Shown one piece after another: positions 8,435 to 14,664 of a stretch of 22,518 nt of DNA; within the stretch, counting starts at the first letter, position 1; each line of letters begins with the position of its first letter. The position numbers were made by a program, and so were the translations under genes. The DNA comes from JBFWUM01 sp050247255 (lineage in GTDB: Bacteria; Acidobacteriota; Vicinamibacteria; Vicinamibacterales; UBA2999): positions 1-22,518 of the forward strand of contig JBFWUM010000061.1 in assembly GCA_050247255.1 (NCBI GenBank), given 5' to 3'. The notes under the pieces were generated by a model, which did not search any database, was not told the origin of the DNA, and saw only the letters and a list, made by a program, of their open reading frames with translations.

Positions 8435-11067
8435 TCGCCGTCCAGTGCCGCGCTCCAGTGCTGCACGAGTGAAATCGACGAGGTGGCGCTGCCGTCGCGG
8501 CTGGTGTTGACGAGGACGCGCTCGCCGTCGGGCGAGACATCGTAGAAGTAGCGCGGCCCGACCGGGCGCGCGTCGAACAGCGCCCGTTCGGCGCCAAGGC
8601 GCGGCGTCCCGCCGCTGGTGTCGATGTCGACCGCCATCAGCCGGTTGTCACGACTGATGTAAAACAACTCGCGGCCGTCGCCGCGCCAGCGGACGAAGCT
8701 GCCGCCGCGCGTGGACACCTGCCACTTGCGCGATGCCTGCGGGAATGGCACCACGTAGATCTCGGACCGGCCGGACTCGGCCGAGTAATACGCCACCCAT
8801 CGGCCGTCGGGTGAGAAGCGGCCAGGGCTCACCGGCGACCCGAGAAAATCGCGAACGGCCGGCGAGGCGCCGGGGCGCAACAGCTCCAGCGTGCTGCCAG
8901 CCGGATTGAACGTCCAGTACAGGATGGCCGCGCCGTCGCGCGACCAGCTCGTCGGGTACTTGTCACTGGCGTCGGCGTACACCGGCTGCTCTGGTCCCAG
9001 CCCGCTGGCGTCGCGTTCGTACAGATCGAAGCGGCCCGAGCGGTTCGAGGTAAACAGGACGCGCGACGAATCGCCCGACCAGATCGGCGCCAGGTCGTCG
9101 GCACGGTCCGACGTCAGCCGGCTGCGCACCCCGCGCGCCACGTCGAACACCCAGATGTCGCGCGTGTTCACCGCCGGGTCGAGGACGGTGACGGCCGCGC
9201 GGCTCCCATCGGGCGACACTTCGACGTCGGCGTACTGATCCGGATCGCCAAGCACGCCGACCTGCCGGCCGCTGCGATCGAACCAGAGCAACCGCGTCCC
9301 GGCGCTGGCCGCTGGCTGGAACGCCAGCGTGCCGGTGTTCGACACGCTCAACGACGCCGCCCCGGCCCCACCGAACTCGACCTGCTCCCCCAGCGGCTGC
9401 GGCTGTCCCGACACCGCGAGGCCGTCAGCATCGAACCGCTGCCGCAGCATCGTTCCATTGCGTGCGAACAGGAGGTAGCCGTTTGTATAGAGCGGGTTCG
9501 AGGCGTCCTCGACGAGCAGGCGGGACGGCGTGCCGTCGAGACTGGCGACATGAATGCTCCTCGGCGGCGCTGCCTCGCCGGTGCGAGGTGCGCCGGTGGC
9601 GACATACAGAAACGTCCGCCCGCTTGGCAGGAAGACCGGGGCCCGATGCGTGGTGTCACCGCGCGACGCATCGAGGGTGGTCACCGGCTCCGGAGTGCCG
9701 CCGGATGCCGCCACGCGGTGGAGCGGCGACACCGGCGTCGGCGTAAAGAGAATCGTCCCTTCGTCATTCCACGCCCCGGTGGTGTTGATCGACTGGCCGG
9801 CGATGACCACCGGCATGCCGCCGTCGGCCGGGACGGTCTTCAGCTGGCCCTGGGCCGTGAACGCAATGACTTGCGAATCCGGCGACCAGAAGGGAGATGC
9901 CGCGCCGTCGGTGCCTGGCAGCGGAACGGATTGCGAGGCATCGAGCGCGCGGACCCAGAGCTGCGTGTTGCCGTTGGCGTCGACGGCGACATACGCAACG
10001 CGGCGGCCATCGGGCGCGATCGCCACGCGCACCCCGCCGCCCGCGGTATTGGCTGCGGGAAAGCGCACGCCGTCGGGCAGGAGCAGCGCGGTCCGCACCG
10101 GCGCCGTCTCCCCTGCCGGCTGGCGCAGCAGCAGGACGGCGAGCGTCGCCAGAAACAGTATCGCCAGTGCGGCGGTCGCAAGCCACGCCCATCGCGCGCG
10201 GGGCGAAGGCGCGACGGCGGCATCCGGGCCGGCCGCCGCAATCCATTCGAGCTGCCGCCGCAGGTCTCCGGCGCTCTGCCACCGTTCCGCGGGATCCTTG
10301 GCGAGGCACGCAGACACCAGGCGCTCGAGTGCCACCGGGGCTGTGGGCGCGGCCTGCCGCATGGGCGGCGGCGCCTCGCGCATGATGGCGGCGATCACCG
10401 CGGCCTGGCTGCTGCCCTCGAACGCCTTGCGGCCGGTCACCATCTCGTAGATCACCGCGCCGCAGGCGAAGATGTCGGTGCGCTCGTCCGCCGGCTTCCC
10501 CTCGAGCTGCTCGGGCGCGAGGTAATGGAGCGTCCCGACGACGCCCGCCGATCCGACTGGCGCGGTATGGGTGGCCGTGTCCGACCAGCCCTCGGGCGCC
10601 GGCGACCGGCGATCGACCGCCAGGCCGAAGTCGAGCAGCTTGATTCCCTGGCGCGACACCATGACGTTGCCCGGCTTGAGGTCGCCGTGTGCGATCCCCT
10701 GCCGGTGCGCCTTGTCGAGCGCATCGGACATCTGGACGGCGAAGTCGAGGGCGCGCGGCAGCGGCAGCGGCCCGCGTTCGAGCAGCTGCGCCAGCGTCTC
10801 GCCTTCGATGTGCTCCATGACCAGGTAGTTCTCGCCGATGTCGTGCAGCGTGCAGATGTGCGGGTGATTCAGCTGCGAGATCGCGCGCGCCTCGCGCTCG
10901 AGGCGCGCGCGGAAATCGGCGTCGCGGCCAAGGTCCGGCGACAGCAGCTTGATCGCGACCGTCCGTCCCAGGCGGGTGTCGCGGGCGCGATACACCTCCC
11001 CCATCCCACCGGAGCCGATGAGCGATTCGAGTTCGTACGGGCCGAGACGGGTACCGGCAGGCAGCAC
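8431..11067 (-). CDS. Membrane Ser/Thr protein kinase with C-terminal TolB/PD40 propeller (non-RD kinase)
   Basis: This 878-residue protein has a Hanks-type kinase domain at residues 11-275, with a Gly loop (GSGGMGEVY, 18-26), Lys40 (VAIK), catalytic Asp129, Asn134, DFG at 146-148 and APE at 184-186. The catalytic loop reads HGDLKPGN, so Gly128 replaces the Arg of the usual HRD: a non-RD kinase. One transmembrane helix (about 293-314) is followed by a roughly 560-residue periplasmic region. That region carries repeated PD40/WD40-like blades such as FSPDGRWVAYYS, WSPDSQVIAFT and VSPDGERVLV. Kinases of this architecture are common in Acidobacteriota. The propeller is presumably an extracytoplasmic sensor, ligand unknown. 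The start is GTG 11067, 17 bases after a perfect TATAAT. A 4-base overlap links it to the phosphatase gene downstream. Confidence 0.93.
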   Translation of the reverse strand: MLPAGTRLGPYELESLIGSGGMGEVYRARDTRLGRTVAIKLLSPDLGRDADFRARLEREARAISQLNHPHICTLHDIGENYLVMEHIEGETLAQLLERGPLPLPRALDFAVQMSDALDKAHRQGIAHGDLKPGNVMVSRQGIKLLDFGLAVDRRSPAPEGWSDTATHTAPVGSAGVVGTLHYLAPEQLEGKPADERTDIFACGAVIYEMVTGRKAFEGSSQAAVIAAIMREAPPPMRQAAPTAPVALERLVSACLAKDPAERWQSAGDLRRQLEWIAAAGPDAAVAPSPRARWAWLATAALAILFLATLAVLLLRQPAGETAPVRTALLLPDGVRFPAANTAGGGVRVAIAPDGRRVAYVAVDANGNTQLWVRALDASQSVPLPGTDGAASPFWSPDSQVIAFTAQGQLKTVPADGGMPVVIAGQSINTTGAWNDEGTILFTPTPVSPLHRVAASGGTPEPVTTLDASRGDTTHRAPVFLPSGRTFLYVATGAPRTGEAAPPRSIHVASLDGTPSRLLVEDASNPLYTNGYLLFARNGTMLRQRFDADGLAVSGQPQPLGEQVEFGGAGAASLSVSNTGTLAFQPAASAGTRLLWFDRSGRQVGVLGDPDQYADVEVSPDGSRAAVTVLDPAVNTRDIWVFDVARGVRSRLTSDRADDLAPIWSGDSSRVLFTSNRSGRFDLYERDASGLGPEQPVYADASDKYPTSWSRDGAAILYWTFNPAGSTLELLRPGASPAVRDFLGSPVSPGRFSPDGRWVAYYSAESGRSEIYVVPFPQASRKWQVSTRGGSFVRWRGDGRELFYISRDNRLMAVDIDTSGGTPRLGAERALFDARPVGPRYFYDVSPDGERVLVNTSRDGSATSSISLVQHWSAALDGE

Positions 11068-11084
11068 GTGGCGCTCTGCCAGCG

Positions 11085-11112
11085 ATTATAGGCGGCGGGT
11101 GGCGATTGGTAA
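11085..11112 (-). promoter_or_regulatory. Sigma-70-like promoter of the kinase-phosphatase operon
   Basis: On the minus strand there is a perfect -10 hexamer TATAAT (11090-11085), with TTACCA (11112-11107, 4 of 6 to the -35 consensus) 16 bases upstream. The predicted start of transcription leaves a leader of only about 10 bases before GTG 11067. The -35 overlaps a -10-like TAAGAT (11110-11115) on the plus strand, which stands 6 bases before the thioredoxin ATG. The two divergent promoters may therefore interfere with each other. Confidence 0.55.
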
Positions 11113-11121
11113 GATGAGGGT

Positions 11122-11580
11122 ATGGCGCTGACGCTCGACGAAAAGGGCGTGATCGTGGCGTGCCCGCAGTGCCGGCGGGCGAACCGCATTGCCTTCGGCC
11201 GCGTCAACGCCGCCACGCGCTGCGCGCAGTGCAAGACCGAGCTGCCCGGCGTCGATGCCCCCGCCGAGGTCCGATCGGTGGCCCAGTTCGACGCGCTGAT
11301 GTCGCAGTCGGCCGTGCCCGTGCTCGTGGATTTCTGGGCAGCCTGGTGCGGTCCCTGCCGAATGGTGGCGCCGGAAGTCGAGAAGGTGGCCCGCGCCCTG
11401 CGCGGCCGGATGCTCGCGGTCAAGGTGAACACGGAGGAACTGCCGCAGCTGGCGGCCGAGTTCAACGTCCGATCGATCCCGCTGCTGGCCGTGTTCCGCG
11501 ACGGCCACCTGGTCGAACAAGCCGCCGGCGCCATGCCGGCCGCCTCGATCCAGCAGCTCGTCGAGCGGGCGCTTCGGTGA
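11122..11580 (+). CDS. trxC: Thioredoxin 2 (zinc-ribbon thioredoxin, TrxC type)
   Basis: This 152-residue cytoplasmic disulfide reductase has the TrxC layout. An N-terminal zinc ribbon with two CxxC pairs (C14/C17 and C34/C37) precedes a thioredoxin fold. The redox motif WCGPC is at residues 75-79 in the usual context FWAAWCGPC, and RSIPLL supplies the cis-proline. TrxC proteins reduce protein disulfides, mainly during oxidative stress, and the zinc site tunes their activity. The length matches TrxC (about 140-150). The ATG has little space for a ribosome site (GAGGG ends 1 base before it), but TAAGAT lies 6 bases upstream, so a leaderless start is possible. The stop overlaps the next gene's start (GTGA). 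Confidence 0.92.
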   Translation: MALTLDEKGVIVACPQCRRANRIAFGRVNAATRCAQCKTELPGVDAPAEVRSVAQFDALMSQSAVPVLVDFWAAWCGPCRMVAPEVEKVARALRGRMLAVKVNTEELPQLAAEFNVRSIPLLAVFRDGHLVEQAAGAMPAASIQQLVERALR

Positions 11581-12677
11581 GCGCTCCTCACCTGTTTACC
11601 CCGATCACGGTCGGCGGCCTCCACCTCCGCAACCGCATCGTCATCGCGCCGATGTGCCAGTACTCGGCCGACGACGGGCGGGCCGTGGACTGGCATGTCA
11701 TCCATCTCGGGCAGCTGGCGCTCTCGGGCGCCGCCGTGCTGACCATCGAGGCGACGGCGGTGCTGCCCGAGGGGCGCATCTCACCGCACGATCTCGGCCT
11801 CTATTCCGACGATACCGAGGCGGCCCTGGGACGGGCGCTCGAGCAGGTGCGCCGGTGGTCGGACATGCCGATCGGCATCCAGCTCGCGCATGCAGGAAGA
11901 AAGGCGTCGACGCGCGTGCCGTGGGAGGGCGGGCGCCAGATTGCGCCGAACGAACCGGGAGGCTGGAACACCGTCGCCCCCTCACCCCTTCCGTTCGCGC
12001 CGGGCGACGCCGTGCCGTGGGTGCTTGACCGCGACGGCATGGTCCGCGTCCGCGACGCCTTCGCCGCCGCGGCCAGGCGGGCGGCGCGGCTCGATCTCGC
12101 GGCCGTGCAGATCCACAGCGCGCATGGCTACCTGCTCCACCAGTTCCTGTCGCCGCTCGCCAATCGGCGCGACGACGAGTACGGCGGGAGCCTGGAGAAC
12201 CGCATGCGCTTCCCGCTCGAGGTGTTCGCGGCGGTGCGCGACGCGTTTCCACCCGGACGCCCCGTGTCGGTGCGCATCTCCGCCACGGACTGGGCCGATG
12301 GTGGCTGGGACCTGGAACAGACGCTCGCCTTTGTCGACGGCGTGCAGGCGCGCGGCTGCGATGTGATTCATGTCTCGAGCGGCGGCCTCACCCTCGCGCA
12401 GCAGATCCCGATCGCGCCCGGCTACCAGGTGCCGTTCGCGCGGGCGGTGAAGCAGGCGACCGGGCTGCCGACGGTCGCCGTGGGGCTGATCACCGGCTTC
12501 GACCAGGCCGAGGCGATCCTCGCCAACGGCGACGCCGACCTCATCGCCCTTGCCCGCGGCATGCTCTACGACCCGCGCTGGCCGTGGCACGCGGCCGCCC
12601 ACTTCGGCGTGCAGATCGACGCGCCGCCGCAATACCGGCGCGCGGCTCCCAGGGAGCACCGCCACCTGTTCGGCTAG
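11577..12677 (+). CDS. Old Yellow Enzyme-family NADPH dehydrogenase (YqjM/NamA/XenA type)
   Basis: This 366-residue FMN-dependent ene-reductase starts at GTG 11577 inside the thioredoxin stop (GTGA). The frame is open further upstream, but homology begins at APHLFTPITVGGLHLRNR, so the longer reading is rejected. Features of the YqjM/XenA subgroup are PMCQYSA with Cys27, which tunes flavin potential; the LAHAGRKAS strand; the substrate-binding pair H180/H183 in IHSAHGYLLHQFLSP; and the phosphate-binding end of the barrel (GLITGFDQAEAIL, LARGMLYDPRW). Such enzymes reduce activated alkenes, quinones, nitro compounds and other electrophiles using NADPH. Coupling to thioredoxin 2 suggests a shared response to oxidative or electrophile stress. 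The natural substrate is unknown. Confidence 0.92.
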   Translation: MSAPHLFTPITVGGLHLRNRIVIAPMCQYSADDGRAVDWHVIHLGQLALSGAAVLTIEATAVLPEGRISPHDLGLYSDDTEAALGRALEQVRRWSDMPIGIQLAHAGRKASTRVPWEGGRQIAPNEPGGWNTVAPSPLPFAPGDAVPWVLDRDGMVRVRDAFAAAARRAARLDLAAVQIHSAHGYLLHQFLSPLANRRDDEYGGSLENRMRFPLEVFAAVRDAFPPGRPVSVRISATDWADGGWDLEQTLAFVDGVQARGCDVIHVSSGGLTLAQQIPIAPGYQVPFARAVKQATGLPTVAVGLITGFDQAEAILANGDADLIALARGMLYDPRWPWHAAAHFGVQIDAPPQYRRAAPREHRHLFG

Positions 12678-12680
12678 CTC

Positions 12681-12734
12681 GTAACGTACATTTGACATCG
12701 TCGTAACAGCGGCACAACGTGCGGCCGTTACAGT
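12681..12734 (+). promoter_or_regulatory. Pho-box-like promoter of the phosphate porin gene
   Basis: Four 7-base half-sites start at 12681, 12692, 12703 and 12714, an exact 11-base period: GTAACGT, TTGACAT, GTAACAG, ACAACGT. All share AC at positions 4-5. After the last half-site there is an 8-base gap, then TACAGT (12729-12734, 4 of 6 to TATAAT) and 6 bases to the ATG. PhoB of E. coli binds 7-base direct repeats on the same 11-base period with a CTGTCAT-like core, so this fits a diverged Pho box. No ribosome site precedes the ATG. The same layout occurs before pstS. Confidence 0.72.
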
Positions 12735-12740
12735 CTCGTC

Positions 12741-13820
12741 ATGACGTTGTTACTGATGATCGCTCTCGTGCTCGGCCTTGCCGATGGGGCATTCGCGCAG
12801 GCGCCCCTGACGCAGTGGTACCGGAGCGAGACCAACCCTGTCGTCCAGCAGGTCACCTTCACCGGGCGGTTTCAGCACGATTTCCTGGTCCTCGACGCCG
12901 ACCAGGGCGACCTCAACGAGTCCAACGTGCGGCGGTTGCGCCTGGGACCGCGGGTGACGCTGTTCCGTACGCTGACCCTCCACACCGAAGTCGAGCTCAA
13001 CCCGCAGGAACGCGACCCGCTGTACGTCCGGCTCACCGACGCCTACCTCCAGTGGACCGCGAACCGCCGGTTCGTGCTGACCGTGGGCAAGCAGGGCGCG
13101 CCGTTCACGCTCGACGGCGCCACCTCGTCGAAGGAACTGCTCACGATCGACCGGAGCAATCTGGCCAACAACTTCTGGTTTCCACAGGAGTACCTGCCCG
13201 GCCTGAGCGTCTCCGGGCGGGCCTCGCGCTGGACGTATCGGGCCGGCGTCTATTCCGCCGGGGCGATGAACCGGGAGTTCGGCGAGTTCAACGGCAGCTA
13301 CGCCACCCTCGGCTCCGTCGGCTACGACTTCGCCGAGCGGTTCGGGACGAAAGAAGCGCTGCTCTCGGCCAACTACGTCCACCAGCCGTCCGACGCCGAC
13401 AACACATTCACGCGACCGCTCGAGCACATCGTGTCGGTGAACCTGAAGCTGGAGTCGGGCCGCTGGGGCGTGAGGACCGACGTGGCCGCGGCCGCCGGCG
13501 CCCCCGGTCAGCCGGCCATGCAGGCCGTGACCCTGATGCCGTTCCTCAACCTGACGGCGCGCGTGCAGCCGGTCGCCCGCTACACCTACATCCGGGCCGA
13601 TGGGCCCAACGGCATCCGGCTCGCCACCTACGAGAGCCGCGTGGCATCCGGCCGTGGCGACCGTTACGACGAACTCTACGTGGGCGCCAACTACTACGTC
13701 TCTGGGCACCGCCTCAAGGTGCAGTCCGGACTGCAGTGGGCCAGCCTGACCAACGGCCCGTCGGACGACGAGGTCTACCGGGGCCTGTCATGGACGACTG
13801 GCATTCGCGTCGGGTGGTGA
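12741..13820 (+). CDS. Phosphate-selective porin, OprO/OprP family
   Basis: This 359-residue outer-membrane beta-barrel has an N-terminal signal peptide with probable cleavage after GAFA (residue 19). Alternating strands follow, with family-typical segments such as FTGRFQHDFLVLDAD, RLRLGPRVTLF, DAYLQWT and VGKQGAPFTLDG. The chain ends in an aromatic residue (IRVGW), as barrel-insertion signals do. Pseudomonas OprP and OprO are trimeric phosphate and polyphosphate channels made under phosphate starvation. Here the gene sits directly before phoBR-pst and has its own Pho-box-like promoter, which supports a phosphate role. Selectivity for phosphate over other anions cannot be proved from the sequence. 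Confidence 0.87.
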   Translation: MTLLLMIALVLGLADGAFAQAPLTQWYRSETNPVVQQVTFTGRFQHDFLVLDADQGDLNESNVRRLRLGPRVTLFRTLTLHTEVELNPQERDPLYVRLTDAYLQWTANRRFVLTVGKQGAPFTLDGATSSKELLTIDRSNLANNFWFPQEYLPGLSVSGRASRWTYRAGVYSAGAMNREFGEFNGSYATLGSVGYDFAERFGTKEALLSANYVHQPSDADNTFTRPLEHIVSVNLKLESGRWGVRTDVAAAAGAPGQPAMQAVTLMPFLNLTARVQPVARYTYIRADGPNGIRLATYESRVASGRGDRYDELYVGANYYVSGHRLKVQSGLQWASLTNGPSDDEVYRGLSWTTGIRVGW

Positions 13821-13828
13821 GCGTGGTG

Positions 13829-13917
13829 TCCGGCACTGACGTGCCGGGCTCCGTCAGCGCACTCCGGCACTGAAGTGGCGGGCTCCGTACACCAGGAGCC
13901 CGCCACTTCAGTGGCGG
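13829..13917. repeat. Three-unit REP-like palindromic element (two direct units, one inverted)
   Basis: Two 26-base direct copies, 13829-13854 and 13863-13888, begin 34 bases apart and differ at two positions. Each is a palindrome (CCGGCAC...GTGCCGG in the first) followed by GCTCCGT. A third, inverted copy at 13895-13917 pairs with the second: 19 perfectly matched bases, one mismatch, then 4 more, around an 8-base loop. The third unit is itself a palindrome with 8-base arms (CCGCCACT/AGTGGCGG). The hairpin could end porin transcripts, but no U-run follows. It resembles dispersed REP/BIME elements. Confidence 0.75.
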
Positions 13918-13956
13918 AAGCGTCGGTGTAATAGACTGCCTGCAGCCCCCGCGCGC

Positions 13957-14658
13957 ATGCACATTCTCGTTGCCGAAGACGATGCGGACATTGCCGACCT
14001 GATCGCGCTGTACGTGCGCAAGGCCGGCTGGACGCCGTACGTCGTGGCGAGCGGCGATGCCGCGCTGGCGCACGCGCGGTCGCAGCCCGTCGATCTCGTC
14101 GTGCTCGACCTCATGCTGCCGGGCCTGAGTGGCCTCGAAGTCTGCCGGGCCCTGCGCGCCGATCGGGCCACCGCGGCGCTGCCGATCATCATGGTGACCG
14201 CAAGGGCGGACGAGTCGGACCGGATCACCGGGCTCGACCTCGGCGCCGATGACTACGTGGCCAAACCGTTCGGCCCCAACGAGCTCGTCGCCCGAATCCG
14301 GGCGCTGCTGCGCCGCACGCGGCCCAGCGAGGCCGGCGCCGAACCGACCACGCTCCGCCTCGGGCCCCTTGAAATGGACCTGGCCACCCACACCGTCACC
14401 GACGGGGGTCGGGAGGTGAAGCTCGCCGCCAAGGAGTTCCTGCTGCTGCAGTATCTCCTTCAGCATCGCGGGCGCGTGCTGTCGCGCGATCTCCTGCTCG
14501 GCGACGTGTGGGGGTATCGCTACACCGGGGGCACGCGCACGGTCGACGTGCACGTGCGCCGGCTGCGCGAGAAGTTTCCTGTCCTCGTCGACGCCCTGGT
14601 CACCGTCAAGCAGTTCGGCTACAAGCTGGTGGACCCCGCCGCCCTCGCCGGGGACTGA
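13957..14658 (+). CDS. phoB: PhoB-type response regulator (OmpR family)
   Basis: This 233-residue DNA-binding response regulator has a receiver domain (1-120) with acidic pocket E7/D8/D9, phosphorylation site D51 (VVLDLMLPG), T81 and K103 (AKPF). A winged-helix domain (about 133-230) includes KEFLLLQYLLQHRGRVLSRD and the recognition-helix region TRTVDVHVRRLREKF. PhoB activates phosphate-starvation genes. Its place next to phoR and the pst genes identifies it, though the OmpR family alone would not. No ribosome site precedes the ATG, and I see no Pho-box repeat upstream. A weak -10-like TAATAG lies at 13929-13934. The phoR GTG begins 6 bases after its stop. Confidence 0.93.
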   Translation: MHILVAEDDADIADLIALYVRKAGWTPYVVASGDAALAHARSQPVDLVVLDLMLPGLSGLEVCRALRADRATAALPIIMVTARADESDRITGLDLGADDYVAKPFGPNELVARIRALLRRTRPSEAGAEPTTLRLGPLEMDLATHTVTDGGREVKLAAKEFLLLQYLLQHRGRVLSRDLLLGDVWGYRYTGGTRTVDVHVRRLREKFPVLVDALVTVKQFGYKLVDPAALAGD

Positions 14659-14664
14659 CCGCGC

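Noticed and set aside
9550..11091. A 513-codon plus-strand frame opposite the kinase gene
   Set aside because: It is an antisense shadow without any recognisable motif; the kinase catalytic motifs are on the minus strand.
11160..11576. An upstream extension of the Old Yellow Enzyme frame through the thioredoxin gene
   Set aside because: The extra residues are out-of-frame thioredoxin sequence; homology begins just after GTG 11577.
13829..13917. The repeats as a CRISPR array or simple rho-independent terminator
   Set aside because: There are only three units, one inverted, with no regular unique spacers, so not CRISPR; the long hairpin has no following U-run, so a plain intrinsic terminator is unlikely.
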